This document shows, piece after piece, positions 29,347-38,327 of a stretch of DNA of 64,000 nucleotides (positions are counted from its first letter, which is position 1; the number at the start of each line of letters is the position of its first letter). A program made the position numbers and the translations under genes. The notes beneath the pieces were generated by a model. The model was not told the DNA's origin, made no database searches, and saw nothing but the letters and a program-made list of their open reading frames with translations. Source of the DNA: Rhodococcus maanshanensis NBRC 100610 (GTDB lineage Bacteria > Actinomycetota > Actinomycetes > Mycobacteriales > Mycobacteriaceae); the NCBI RefSeq assembly GCF_001894865.1, contig NZ_BCXA01000026.1:56737-120736 (forward strand), given 5' to 3'.

Positions 29347-29374
29347 TGTCAATGAACCCTCTCAAAGATTGACA
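29347..29374. promoter_or_regulatory. Inverted repeat TGTCAAT-N14-ATTGACA
   Basis: Two perfect 7-base arms 14 bases apart, about 65-90 bases upstream of the phosphotransferase start. One arm doubles as a TTGACA -35 element on each strand. It is a candidate operator for the TetR regulator encoded at the other end of the cassette. Confidence 0.45.
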
Positions 29375-29399
29375 CCGCGCAGGGGCCTCACTATCTCCA

Positions 29400-29431
29400 T
29401 ACGACGTAAAGAGATGGGCCTTTACGGCGTA
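29400..29431. repeat. Imperfect hairpin, 11-base arms
   Basis: TACGACGTAAA and TTTACGGCGTA flank a 10-base loop with one mismatch. It lies in the gene-free stretch; it could be a terminator, an operator or part of a small RNA. Confidence 0.4.
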
Positions 29432-29556
29432 TAGAAGCCGTTGCCAGAGAGAGTATTTGCAGTTCAGAGCGATTCCGTTCGCTCGATCGCGCCGCAGCGG
29501 CGGACGCCCGCCACCGACGTCCAGAGCAGGTGCGAGCAGGTGGACCTGTACGACAG

Positions 29557-29576
29557 GGGGCAGGCTTAACTGCCCC
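29557..29576. repeat. Hairpin, 7-base stem GGGGCAG/CTGCCCC
   Basis: A perfect 7-base GC-rich stem with a 6-base loop (GCTTAA), about 255 bases past the ctaB stop on the minus strand. No T run follows, so a terminator role is uncertain. Confidence 0.4.
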
Positions 29577-29830
29577 GTACCCAGGGCTGGGCGCGGGCTG
29601 GGGTGCGCGACGGTGACCTCGTGGGCCGAGGAACTGTGGGGGTTCTACCTTCGGCGGAACGGCCTGCTCGTCGGGGCCGCCGAACCCGATCGGCCCTCAT
29701 GTGGCCGTGGATCGAATAGCCCAGGCGTCGGACCAACGTCGACAACTGCCGCAACGGGAGGCATGCCAATTCGCCGAGTCAACGGGACTCGGGAAAGGGG
29801 GGCGATAGGGACGACGCGAGCGCCCCGAGA

Positions 29831-30814
29831 TCAGCTGAAGAAGGAGCCGATCGTGTTCATGCCGAGCACCGAGTCCACCGCGAGCCCGCAGAACACCACG
29901 GCGAGGTAGTTGTTCGACTGCAGGAACAGGCGCAGCGGCTTCACCGGCTCGCCGCGGCGCACGCCCGCGTACAGCTGGTGCGCCATCAGCAGGAACCAGG
30001 CGCCTGCGACCAGGGCGATGGCGGCGTAGACGACACCGGCCGCGGGCACGAGTGCCAGCGTGGTCAGCACGGTCAGCCAGGTGTAGACGAGGATCTGCTT
30101 GGTGACGCGTTCCTCGGTCGCGATGACCGGGAGCATCGGCACGCCCGCCGCCTTGTAGTCCTCCTTGTAGCGCATCGCGAGCGCCCAGGTGTGCGGCGGC
30201 GTCCAGAAGAAGATGACCAGGAACAGCACGATCGGCTCCCAGCTGATCGAGCCCGTGACCGCGGCCCACCCGACCATGACCGGCATGCAGCCGGCTGCAC
30301 CGCCCCAGATCACGTTCTGCCAGGTCCGACGCTTGAGCACCATCGTGTACACGAGCACGTAGAACGCGATGGTCAGCACGATCAGCACGGCCGCCAGCAG
30401 ATTCGTCGCCCACCACAGCCACGCGAAGGAGCCGGCGCCGAGGAGCAGCCCGAAGACGAGCGCGTGCGAGGTCGGCACCGCGAGGCGGGCCAGCGGCCTG
30501 CGGGCGGTGCGCTTCATCATCTTGTCGATGTCCGCGTCGACCACGCAGTTGAGCGTGTTGGCGCTGGCCGCACCCATCCAGCCGCCGAACAGCGTGCTCA
30601 GGATGAGCGGGAAATCGACGTTGCCGCGATCCGCGAGCAGCATCGCCGGGATCGTCGCGACGAGCAGCAGCTCGATCACCCGCGGCTTGGTCAGGGCGAG
30701 ATAGGCGAGAACCTTCCCGATCGCCCGACCCATGAGGGTGTCGGGCCTGTTCACCTGGGTGGGCTCGGAGCCACCAGCGAGACCGTGTCCGCCATGCTCC
30801 ACAATCCGCACCAT
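29831..30814 (-). CDS. ctaB: Protoheme IX farnesyltransferase (haem O synthase)
   Basis: 327 residues of the UbiA prenyltransferase family with about nine transmembrane segments. The prenyl-diphosphate-binding motif is [18 protein letters not shown] and the second aspartate-like loop is [16 protein letters not shown]. Known reaction: adds a farnesyl group to haem B to make haem O, which CtaA turns into haem A. The start at 30814 has a good AAGGAGAA Shine-Dalgarno; an upstream extension of 40 codons is open but not supported. Divergent from tkt across about 260 bases. Confidence 0.93.
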   Translation of the reverse strand: MVRIVEHGGHGLAGGSEPTQVNRPDTLMGRAIGKVLAYLALTKPRVIELLLVATIPAMLLADRGNVDFPLILSTLFGGWMGAASANTLNCVVDADIDKMMKRTARRPLARLAVPTSHALVFGLLLGAGSFAWLWWATNLLAAVLIVLTIAFYVLVYTMVLKRRTWQNVIWGGAAGCMPVMVGWAAVTGSISWEPIVLFLVIFFWTPPHTWALAMRYKEDYKAAGVPMLPVIATEERVTKQILVYTWLTVLTTLALVPAAGVVYAAIALVAGAWFLLMAHQLYAGVRRGEPVKPLRLFLQSNNYLAVVFCGLAVDSVLGMNTIGSFFS

Positions 30815-31077
30815 TTCTCCTTGCGACACGCGAGTGACCACCTGATCCTGTCGCGCACCGCTGCGCGCCTGACTTCGCACTACTACACAAGATGGTAGAC
30901 GGCACGGCGAACAGATCCGAACCGCAGGTCGCACTTAGCCGGTTCCAGCACAGACCGGCCGGTCTCGACACGACCCGTCGTCCAATCGACCGGGATGCGC
31001 CCGAGCACTAGTGTTGTCGCGGAACTACCCTTGGCGTTACCGCGTCGCCGTACCCCACTGTCAGGAGACTTCTGCTC

Positions 31078-33180
31078 GTGTCGATCACAGACGAGATCCG
31101 CGTCCTCACCCAGCCGGTGCACCCCACCGACTGGACGGAGCTAGACACCAAGGCCGTGGACACCGCCCGTGTCCTCGCCGCCGACGCCGTGCAGAAGGTG
31201 GGGAACGGCCACCCCGGCACCGCGATGAGCCTCGCGCCGCTCGCGTACACGCTGTTCCAGCGCGTGATGCGGCATGATCCGTCGGACGCCGAGTGGGTCG
31301 GCCGCGACCGGTTCGTACTGTCCTGTGGCCACAGCAGCCTCACCCTGTACCTGCAGCTCTACTTGTCGGGCTACGGCCTCGAGCTGTCCGACATCGAGGC
31401 GCTGCGCACCTGGGGTTCGCTGACCCCCGGCCACCCCGAGTACGGCCACACGGTCGGTGTCGAGATGACCACCGGCCCGCTCGGCCAGGGCCTGGCCTCG
31501 GCCGTCGGCATGGCGATGGCGGCACGCCGCGAGCGCGGCCTGTTCGACCCGGACACCGCCGCGGGCGCCAGCCCGTTCGACCACAACATCTACGTCATCG
31601 CCTCCGACGGTGACCTGCAGGAGGGCGTCACCTCCGAGGCCTCCTCGCTCGCGGGCGTCCAGCAGCTCGGCAACCTCATCGTCTTCTACGACGACAACGA
31701 GATCTCCATCGAGCACGACACCGCCATCGCGTTCGGCGAGGACGTCGCCAAGCGCTACGAGGCGTACGGCTGGCACGTGCAGCGCGTTGAGGGCGGCGAG
31801 AACGTCTCCGCGATGCTCGACGCCGTCGCCGCCGCGCAGGCCGTGACCGACAAGCCGTCGATCATCGTGCTGCGCACCATCATCGGTTACCCGGCCCCGA
31901 CCAAGATGAACACCGGCGACGTGCACGGCGCGGCGCTCGGTGCGGACGAGGTCGCGGGCGTCAAGGTCGCGCTCGGCTTCGATCCCGAGAAGTCGTTCGA
32001 GGTCGATCCGGCCGCGCTGGCGCACGCCCGCGAGGTCGCGGTCCGCGGCGCCGCCGCGCGTGCGGCCTGGGAGGCCGAGTTCGCGGCGTGGGCCGGTCGC
32101 GAGCCCGAGCGCAAGGCGCTCTTCGACCGCCTGCACGCGGGCGAGTTCCCCGCGGGCTGGACCGACATCCTGCCGACCTGGGAGCCCGACGCCAAGGGCG
32201 CCGCCACCCGCAAGGCCTCGGCCAAGGTGCTCAACGCGCTCGGCCCGATCCTGCCCGAGCTGTGGGGCGGTTCCGCCGACCTCGCGGGCAGCAACAACAC
32301 CACCATCGACGGCTCGGATTCCTTCGGTCCGGCGTCGATCTCGACGAAGGACTGGACCGCGCAGCCCTACGGCCGCACCCTGCACTTCGGCATCCGTGAG
32401 CACGCGATGGGCTCGATCCTCAACGGCATCGCGCTGCACGGCCCGACCCGCCCGTACGGCGGAACCTTCATGGTGTTCAGCGACTACATGCGTCCGGCCG
32501 TCCGACTGGCCGCGCTGATGAAGACGCCCGCGATCTACGTCTGGACGCACGATTCCATCGGCCTCGGCGAGGACGGCCCGACCCATCAGCCGATCGAGCA
32601 CCTCGCCGCGCTGCGCGCGATCCCGAACCTCGCGGTGATCCGTCCCGGTGACGCCAACGAGACCGCGCACGCATGGAAGACGGCCCTGGAGAACAAGACC
32701 GGGCCGACCGCGCTCGCCCTGACCCGCCAGGACATCCCGGTGCTCGAGGGCACCAAGGCCGGATCCGTCGACGGCGTCGCCCGCGGCGCGTACGTCCTGG
32801 CGGAGGCCTCCACCGGTACCCCGGAGGTCATCCTGCTGGCCAGCGGCTCCGAGCTGTACCTGGCCGTCGAGGCCAGGGAGGCACTCGAGGCCGAGGGCAT
32901 CGGCACCCGGGTCGTCTCGGTCCCCTGCCTGGACTGGTTCCAGGAGCAGGACCAGGAGTACCGCGACTCGGTGCTGCCGCCTGCGGTCCGCGCCCGCGTC
33001 TCGGTCGAGGCCGGCATCGCGATGCCGTGGTACCGGATCATCGGCGACGCCGGTGAGGCCGTCTCCATCGAGCACTTCGGTGCGTCCGCCGACCACAAGA
33101 CCCTGTTCCGCGAGTTCGGATTCACGGCCGAGGCCATCACCGCCGCGGCTCGCCGCACCCTCGACCGAGTGAAGGGATGA
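31078..33180 (+). CDS. tkt: Transketolase
   Basis: 700 residues from a GTG start with AGGAGA upstream. Thiamine-diphosphate motifs are [12 protein letters not shown] and [15 protein letters not shown]; the pyrimidine domain and the C-terminal domain follow in the usual order and the length is standard. Known role: two-carbon transfers in the non-oxidative pentose phosphate pathway. It heads a five-gene operon whose junctions are close or overlapping. Confidence 0.97.
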   Translation: MSITDEIRVLTQPVHPTDWTELDTKAVDTARVLAADAVQKVGNGHPGTAMSLAPLAYTLFQRVMRHDPSDAEWVGRDRFVLSCGHSSLTLYLQLYLSGYGLELSDIEALRTWGSLTPGHPEYGHTVGVEMTTGPLGQGLASAVGMAMAARRERGLFDPDTAAGASPFDHNIYVIASDGDLQEGVTSEASSLAGVQQLGNLIVFYDDNEISIEHDTAIAFGEDVAKRYEAYGWHVQRVEGGENVSAMLDAVAAAQAVTDKPSIIVLRTIIGYPAPTKMNTGDVHGAALGADEVAGVKVALGFDPEKSFEVDPAALAHAREVAVRGAAARAAWEAEFAAWAGREPERKALFDRLHAGEFPAGWTDILPTWEPDAKGAATRKASAKVLNALGPILPELWGGSADLAGSNNTTIDGSDSFGPASISTKDWTAQPYGRTLHFGIREHAMGSILNGIALHGPTRPYGGTFMVFSDYMRPAVRLAALMKTPAIYVWTHDSIGLGEDGPTHQPIEHLAALRAIPNLAVIRPGDANETAHAWKTALENKTGPTALALTRQDIPVLEGTKAGSVDGVARGAYVLAEASTGTPEVILLASGSELYLAVEAREALEAEGIGTRVVSVPCLDWFQEQDQEYRDSVLPPAVRARVSVEAGIAMPWYRIIGDAGEAVSIEHFGASADHKTLFREFGFTAEAITAAARRTLDRVKG

Positions 33181-34319
33181 CCTCGATGAGCGAATCAGTA
33201 CAGAACGCCAACCTCGCCGCGCTGTCGAAGGCCGGGGTGTCGGTGTGGCTCGACGACCTGTCCCGCGGCCGCCTCGAGTCCGGCAACCTCGCGGCGCTGG
33301 TCCGGGAGAAGAGTGTCGTCGGTGTCACCACCAACCCGACGATCTTCCAGGGCGCCATCACCAAGGGTCACGAGTACACGATCCAGCTCAAGGAGCTCGC
33401 GGGCCGGGGCGCCAACGTGGATGACACGGTCCGCGCCCTGACCACCGACGACGTCCGCGACGCCTGCGACGTGCTGGCCCCGCAGTTCGAGGCCAGCGCC
33501 GGGGTGGACGGCCGCGTCTCCATCGAGGTCGATCCGCGACTGGCCCACGAGACGGACGCGACCGTCGCGCAGGCGATCGAGCTGTGGAAGATCGTCGACC
33601 GCCCGAACCTGCTCATCAAGATCCCGGCCACCCTGGCCGGGCTGCCCGCGATCACCCGGGTGATCGCGGAGGGCATCAGCGTCAACGTCACGCTGATCTT
33701 CTCGGTGGAGCGGCACCGGGCGGTGATGGACGCGTACCTGGCCGGCCTCGAGGCCGCGAAGGCAGCGGGCCACGACCTCTCCCAGATCCACTCCGTCGCC
33801 TCGTTCTTCGTCTCCCGCGTGGACTCGGAGATCGACGCCCGCCTCGAGGCCATCGGCACCGAGGAGGCGCTGGCCCTGCGCGGCAAGGCCGGGCTCGCGA
33901 ACGCGCGCCTCGCCTACGCCGCGTACCAGGAGGTCTTCGAGGGCGGCAGCACCTACGCGGCGCTGGCTGCCGCGGGTGCCCGCGTGCAGCGTCCGCTGTG
34001 GGCCTCGACCGGCGTGAAGAACCCCGATTACTCCGACACGCTCTACGTGACGGAGTTGGTCGCACCGAACACGGTGAACACCATGCCGGAGAAGACGATG
34101 GAGGCGGTAGCCGATCACGGCGTCATCACCGGCGACACCATCACCGGCACCGCCACCGCCTCGCAGCAGGTCTTCGATGCGCTCGCCGCGGCCGGCGTCT
34201 CGCTTCCCGAGGTCTTCGAGAAGCTGGAAACCGAAGGAGTCGACAAGTTCGAGGTCTCCTGGAATGAGCTTCTCGAAGCCATTTCCGGGGAGCTCGCGGC
34301 CGCGTCCGACAAGGGCTGA
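33177..34319 (+). CDS. tal: Transaldolase
   Basis: 380 residues of the longer actinobacterial transaldolase type. The Schiff-base lysine is in [16 protein letters not shown], and [17 protein letters not shown] and [16 protein letters not shown] are conserved around the barrel. Known role: three-carbon transfer between sugar phosphates. The ATG overlaps the tkt stop by ATGA; a second in-frame ATG three codons later is possible. Confidence 0.96.
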   Translation: MTSMSESVQNANLAALSKAGVSVWLDDLSRGRLESGNLAALVREKSVVGVTTNPTIFQGAITKGHEYTIQLKELAGRGANVDDTVRALTTDDVRDACDVLAPQFEASAGVDGRVSIEVDPRLAHETDATVAQAIELWKIVDRPNLLIKIPATLAGLPAITRVIAEGISVNVTLIFSVERHRAVMDAYLAGLEAAKAAGHDLSQIHSVASFFVSRVDSEIDARLEAIGTEEALALRGKAGLANARLAYAAYQEVFEGGSTYAALAAAGARVQRPLWASTGVKNPDYSDTLYVTELVAPNTVNTMPEKTMEAVADHGVITGDTITGTATASQQVFDALAAAGVSLPEVFEKLETEGVDKFEVSWNELLEAISGELAAASDKG

Positions 34320-34323
34320 GCCG

Positions 34324-35868
34324 GTGCCGGGCACGGGCTCCGCGCCGCGGTGGGACAACCCACTCCGGGACGAGAGGGACAAACGACTACCGCGTATCGC
34401 GGGCCCGTGCGCACTGGTGATCTTCGGGGTCACCGGCGATCTCGCACGCAAGAAGCTGATGCCGGCCGTGTACGACCTGGCGAACCGGGGCCTGCTGCCG
34501 CCCGGCTTCGCCCTGGTCGGGTTCGCCCGCCGGGACTGGGCGGCCGAGGATTTCGGCAAGGTCGTCCACGACGCGGTCAAGCAGCACTCCCGCACTCCGT
34601 TCCGTGAGGAGATATGGGAGCGGCTCGCCGAGGGAATCCGGTTCGTGCAGGGCAGTTTCGACGACGACGCGGCGTTCATCGAGCTGACCAAGACCCTCAA
34701 AGAGCTCGACGAGGAACGCGGCACCGGCGGCAACCACGCGTTCTACCTCGCGATCCCGCCCGCCGCGTTCCCCACCGTGTGCGAGCAGCTGTCCAAGTCC
34801 GGGCTGGCGCAGCCGGTGGAGGACCAGTGGCGGCGGGTGGTCATCGAGAAGCCGTTCGGGCACGACCTGGAGAGCGCCAAGGAGCTCAACGCGGTCGTCA
34901 ACACGGTCTTCCCCGAGGACTCGGTGTTCCGCATCGACCACTACCTCGGCAAGGAGACGGTGCAGAACATCCTGGCGCTGCGGTTCGCGAACCAGCTGTT
35001 CGACCCGATCTGGAACGCGCACTACGTCGACCACGTGCAGATCACCATGGCCGAGGACATCGGGCTCGGCGGCCGGGCCGGCTACTACGACGGCATCGGT
35101 GCCGCGCGCGACGTCATCCAGAACCACCTGCTGCAGCTACTCGCCTTCACCGCCATGGAGGAGCCGGTCAGCTTCGAGCCCTCGGAGCTGCAATCCGAGA
35201 AGATCAAGGTGCTCTCCGCGACCAGGCTCGCGGAGCCCCTCGACGAGACCACCGCGCGCGGTCAGTACGCGGGTGGGTGGCAGGGCGGCCAGCAGGTGGT
35301 CGGACTGCTCGACGAGGAGGGCTTCTCGAAGGACTCCACCACCGAGACCTTCGCCGCGATCACCCTCGAGGTGGACACCCGCAGGTGGGCGGGCGTCCCG
35401 TTCTACCTCCGCACCGGAAAGCGGTTGGGCCGCAGGGTCACCGAGATCGCCGTGGTGTTCAAGCGAGCACCACACCTGCCGTTCGACAAGACCATGACCG
35501 AGGAACTCGGCCAGAACGCACTGGTGATCCGGGTGCAGCCGGACGAGGGCGTCACGATGCGGTTCGGCTCCAAGGTGCCCGGGTCCTCCATGGAGGTCCG
35601 CGACGTCAACATGGACTTCAGCTACGGCCAGGCGTTCACCGAGTCCTCCCCCGAGGCCTACGAGCGCCTGATCCTCGACGTGCTGCTCGGCGAACCGTCG
35701 CTGTTCCCCGTCAACGCCGAGGTCGAGCTGTCCTGGAAGATCCTCGACCCGGTGCTCGAGCACTGGGCCGAGTCCGGCAAGCCCGAACCGTACGAGGCCG
35801 GCACCTGGGGTCCGGAGTCGGCGCAGGAGATGCTCCGTCGCACCGGACGTGAATGGAGAAGGCCGTGA
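34324..35868 (+). CDS. zwf: Glucose-6-phosphate dehydrogenase
   Basis: 514 residues from a GTG start five bases after tal ends; this start gives the length of the mycobacterial Zwf2. The NADP-binding motif is VIFGVTGDLARKKLMPAVYD, the substrate-binding motif is RIDHYLGKE and the RKxxF-type stretch is KPFGHDLESA. Known reaction: glucose 6-phosphate to 6-phosphogluconolactone, the entry to the oxidative branch. Overlaps opcA by GTGA. Confidence 0.96.
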   Translation: MPGTGSAPRWDNPLRDERDKRLPRIAGPCALVIFGVTGDLARKKLMPAVYDLANRGLLPPGFALVGFARRDWAAEDFGKVVHDAVKQHSRTPFREEIWERLAEGIRFVQGSFDDDAAFIELTKTLKELDEERGTGGNHAFYLAIPPAAFPTVCEQLSKSGLAQPVEDQWRRVVIEKPFGHDLESAKELNAVVNTVFPEDSVFRIDHYLGKETVQNILALRFANQLFDPIWNAHYVDHVQITMAEDIGLGGRAGYYDGIGAARDVIQNHLLQLLAFTAMEEPVSFEPSELQSEKIKVLSATRLAEPLDETTARGQYAGGWQGGQQVVGLLDEEGFSKDSTTETFAAITLEVDTRRWAGVPFYLRTGKRLGRRVTEIAVVFKRAPHLPFDKTMTEELGQNALVIRVQPDEGVTMRFGSKVPGSSMEVRDVNMDFSYGQAFTESSPEAYERLILDVLLGEPSLFPVNAEVELSWKILDPVLEHWAESGKPEPYEAGTWGPESAQEMLRRTGREWRRP

Positions 35869-36773
35869 TCATCGACATCCCCTCGACGACCACCGAGAAG
35901 ATCAACAAGAAGCTCGTCGAGGTCCGCGAGACCGGCGGTGCGGTGACCCTCGGCCGGGTGCTGACCCTGGTCGTCTGCACCCTCGACAGCGAGAACGCCG
36001 AGGACGTGATCGACGCAGCCAACGAGGCGAGCCGCGAGCACCCGTGTCGGGTGATCGTGGTCGCGCGCGGCGACCGCTCCGGCGAGACCCGGCTCGACGC
36101 CCAGATCCGGGTCGGCGGCGACGCGGGCGCGTCGGAGGTCGTGGTACTGCGGCTCCACGGCGAGCTGGCCGACCACGAGAGCAGCGTGGTCGTGCCGTTC
36201 CTGCTCCCCGACACCCCGGTGGTGGCGTGGTGGCCCGACAAGAGTCCGCCCTTCCCCGCGCAGGATCCGGTGGGGCGGTTGGCGATCCGCCGCATCACCG
36301 ATGCGACCGGGGCGCCGGACCCGCTGGCCACCATCAAGTCCCGGCTGCAGTCGTACACCGCGGGCGACACCGACCTCGCATGGAGTCGCATCACATACTG
36401 GCGGGCGCTGCTCACCTCCGCGCTCGATCAGCCGCCGTACGAGCGGATCGTCTCGGCGACGGTGTCCGGCCTCGCGGAGGAACCCGCCGTCGACATGATC
36501 GCCGGGTGGCTGGCCAGTCGCATCGACGGACCGGTCCGACGGGTGGCCGGCCCGCTGACGGTCGTGCTGGAGCGCGAGAGCGGGTCGGTGACCCTCAGCA
36601 GGCCGCAGACCGGTAAGACCGCGACCCTGAGCCGACTGGGCGCACCGGATTCCCTTGTCTCGCTTGCTCGTCGTGAAACCCGTGACTGCCTGGCCGAGGA
36701 GCTGCGCCGCCTCGACCCGGACGAGATCTACCACGCGGCGCTCGCCGGGCTGACGAAGGTGAACTATGAGTGA
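35865..36773 (+). CDS. opcA: Glucose-6-phosphate dehydrogenase assembly protein OpcA
   Basis: 302 residues beginning MIIDIPSTTTEKINKKLVEV, the family start, from a GTG with GGAGAAGG upstream; an ATG four codons earlier is open but less likely. Known role: allosteric/assembly partner of Zwf in cyanobacteria and actinobacteria. It contains VVAWWPDKSP and ERIVSATVSG, typical of the family. It overlaps zwf by four bases and pgl by eight. Confidence 0.94.
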   Translation: MIIDIPSTTTEKINKKLVEVRETGGAVTLGRVLTLVVCTLDSENAEDVIDAANEASREHPCRVIVVARGDRSGETRLDAQIRVGGDAGASEVVVLRLHGELADHESSVVVPFLLPDTPVVAWWPDKSPPFPAQDPVGRLAIRRITDATGAPDPLATIKSRLQSYTAGDTDLAWSRITYWRALLTSALDQPPYERIVSATVSGLAEEPAVDMIAGWLASRIDGPVRRVAGPLTVVLERESGSVTLSRPQTGKTATLSRLGAPDSLVSLARRETRDCLAEELRRLDPDEIYHAALAGLTKVNYE

Positions 36774-37515
36774 CAACGTGAGCGTGCAGACCTACGGCGA
36801 TTCCGAAGAACTGGTGACGGCCGCTGCCGCCCAGTTCGTCGACGTGATCGTCGCCGCCCAGGCCGAACGCGGCGAGGCCGCGGTGGTGCTCACCGGCGGC
36901 GGGAACGGTATCGGGCTGCTGCGCAAGGTTCGGGAGAACCCCGGCGCCGTCGACTGGTCCAAGGTCGACTTCTACTGGGGCGACGAGCGATTCCTGCCCC
37001 GGGGCCATCCGGACCGCAACGAGGTGCAGGCGCACGAGGCGCTGCTCGACCATGTACCGGTGACTCCTGCCCGCCTGCACCCGATGCCGTACGGCGACGG
37101 GCTGTACGCGGGTGACCCCGATGCCGCGGCCGTCGCCTACAGCCACCTGCTCAGCGCGCACGCCGGGTCGAACTCGATCCCCGAGTTCGACGTCCACCTG
37201 CTCGGCATGGGCGGCGAGGGCCACGTCAATTCGCTGTTCCCGGACACCGACGCCGTCCGCGAGGGCAAGCGGTTCGTCGTGGGGGTCACCGACTCCCCCA
37301 AGCCGCCCGCGCAGCGGGTGACCCTGACGCTGCCGGGCGTGCGGCGGGCCAAGCGCGTGTGGCTGCTGGTCGCGGGCGCGGACAAGGCCGAGGCCGTGTC
37401 CGCCGCGCTGACCGGTGCGAGGCCCGTTGACATCCCGGCCGCAGGTGCCGTCGGTTCCGAGTCGACCATCTGGATGCTCGACAAGGCCGCTGCGGCGAAC
37501 CTGCCCGCGAGCTGA
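36766..37515 (+). CDS. pgl: 6-phosphogluconolactonase
   Basis: 249 residues with the NagB/PGL fold: VVLTGGGNGIGLL, FYWGDERFLPRGHPDRN and LLGMGGEGHVNSLFPD are all diagnostic. Known reaction: hydrolysis of 6-phosphogluconolactone. Last gene of the tkt-tal-zwf-opcA-pgl operon. It converges with a putative 57-residue gene three bases away. Confidence 0.95.
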   Translation: MSDNVSVQTYGDSEELVTAAAAQFVDVIVAAQAERGEAAVVLTGGGNGIGLLRKVRENPGAVDWSKVDFYWGDERFLPRGHPDRNEVQAHEALLDHVPVTPARLHPMPYGDGLYAGDPDAAAVAYSHLLSAHAGSNSIPEFDVHLLGMGGEGHVNSLFPDTDAVREGKRFVVGVTDSPKPPAQRVTLTLPGVRRAKRVWLLVAGADKAEAVSAALTGARPVDIPAAGAVGSESTIWMLDKAAAANLPAS

Positions 37516-37518
37516 CGC

Positions 37519-37692
37519 TCAGCCCTCATCCGGTTCGTCCTCCACCAAGGGAGGGCGGACCGGATGTATCTCGGGGACTCCCCACCCCTCGCGGGGCCCG
37601 ATGGGCCTGCAGCCGGACCGGATCGCGGGTCGCGGCCTCGACCGCTTGTCGATCCCCCCGCGCCACGCTGCCGCGCCTGCACAGTCGGTCAT
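37519..37692 (-). CDS. Possible small protein convergent with pgl
   Basis: 57 residues starting MTDCAGAAAWRGG, with a strong GAGGAGGGAG Shine-Dalgarno. It has two cysteines, is rich in arginine and proline in the middle and acidic at the end (VEDEPDEG). Third codon positions are GC-rich but not as strongly as in neighbours. I do not recognise it. It fills most of the pgl to lrp gap. A partial hairpin (37530-37563) inside it could serve as the pgl terminator, which weakens the coding call. Confidence 0.4.
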   Translation of the reverse strand: MTDCAGAAAWRGGIDKRSRPRPAIRSGCRPIGPREGWGVPEIHPVRPPLVEDEPDEG

Positions 37693-37856
37693 CGCGGACT
37701 CCCTCCTCGGCCTGTTGCGGCCGTTGGGGAGTTTGACGCGGCGTCGGTGCGATCGGTTCCACCGTGAGGTCGAACCGGGAGCAGGTCGTTCCCCACTCAT
37801 TGTCCGATTTCCCCAATCGACCACCCGGAATGGGGTTGGTCGGTAGGTTCCGAACG

Positions 37857-38294
37857 GTGACGACCTCCTCAGCACGACTCGACGACATCGATCGTCTGCT
37901 GGTCAACGAGCTCGTCGCCAACGCCAGGACCAAGCTCAGTGACCTTGCGACGAAGGTGCTGCTCTCGACCTCGGCAGTTCACGCCCGGGTGCACCGGCTC
38001 GAATCCCTCGGTGTGATCGAGGGCTATCACGCCGCGGTCGACCACGGGGCGCTCGGTTGCCACATCTCGGCATTTGTCGCGATCAGCCCGGCCGACCCCG
38101 CCGACCACGCCGGCCTGGCCGAACGGCTGGTCAAGTACCGGGAGATCGAGTCGCTCTACTCCCTCTCCGGCACCGCTGACTATCTCGCACTCGTCCGGGC
38201 CACCACAACGACCGCGCTCGGCGATTTCCTGCTCGAGGTCCGGGCCTCCCTGCGCGTCAACACCCAGGTCGGTGTGATCACGAAGGTCCATTGA
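37857..38294 (+). CDS. Lrp/AsnC family transcriptional regulator
   Basis: 145 residues from a GTG start: an N-terminal AsnC-type helix-turn-helix (RLDDIDRLLVNELVANARTK, then LSTSAVHARVHRLESLGVI) and a C-terminal RAM ligand-binding domain. The RAM-domain pattern GTADYLALVRATT is present. An ATG 9 codons upstream is also open. It probably senses an amino acid. Its neighbours, a mycoloyltransferase and two tiny genes, are not typical Lrp targets. Confidence 0.85.
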   Translation: MTTSSARLDDIDRLLVNELVANARTKLSDLATKVLLSTSAVHARVHRLESLGVIEGYHAAVDHGALGCHISAFVAISPADPADHAGLAERLVKYREIESLYSLSGTADYLALVRATTTTALGDFLLEVRASLRVNTQVGVITKVH

Positions 38295-38327
38295 CGGCGT
38301 TCGGCAGCGAGTCCTGACGCGGAGGAG

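Larger units (their letters stand above)
29283..29830. other. 548-base gene-free stretch between the phosphotransferase gene and ctaB
   Basis: No convincing gene was found here; the open frames have unusual composition and no Shine-Dalgarno. The part nearest the phosphotransferase gene should hold its promoter: TTGACA is seen on the minus strand inside an inverted repeat, and a GTTAC direct repeat follows. The middle holds two hairpins (29400-29431 and 29557-29576). The rest is the 3' flank of ctaB. A small regulatory RNA cannot be excluded. Confidence 0.5.

Noticed and set aside
29457..29909. 150-codon plus-strand frame in the gap before ctaB
   Set aside because: No Shine-Dalgarno, odd composition and its end runs into ctaB on the other strand; no family recognised.
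31078..37515. Frameshifts or breaks in the pentose phosphate operon
   Set aside because: All five reading frames are full length and joined by normal overlaps or short gaps.
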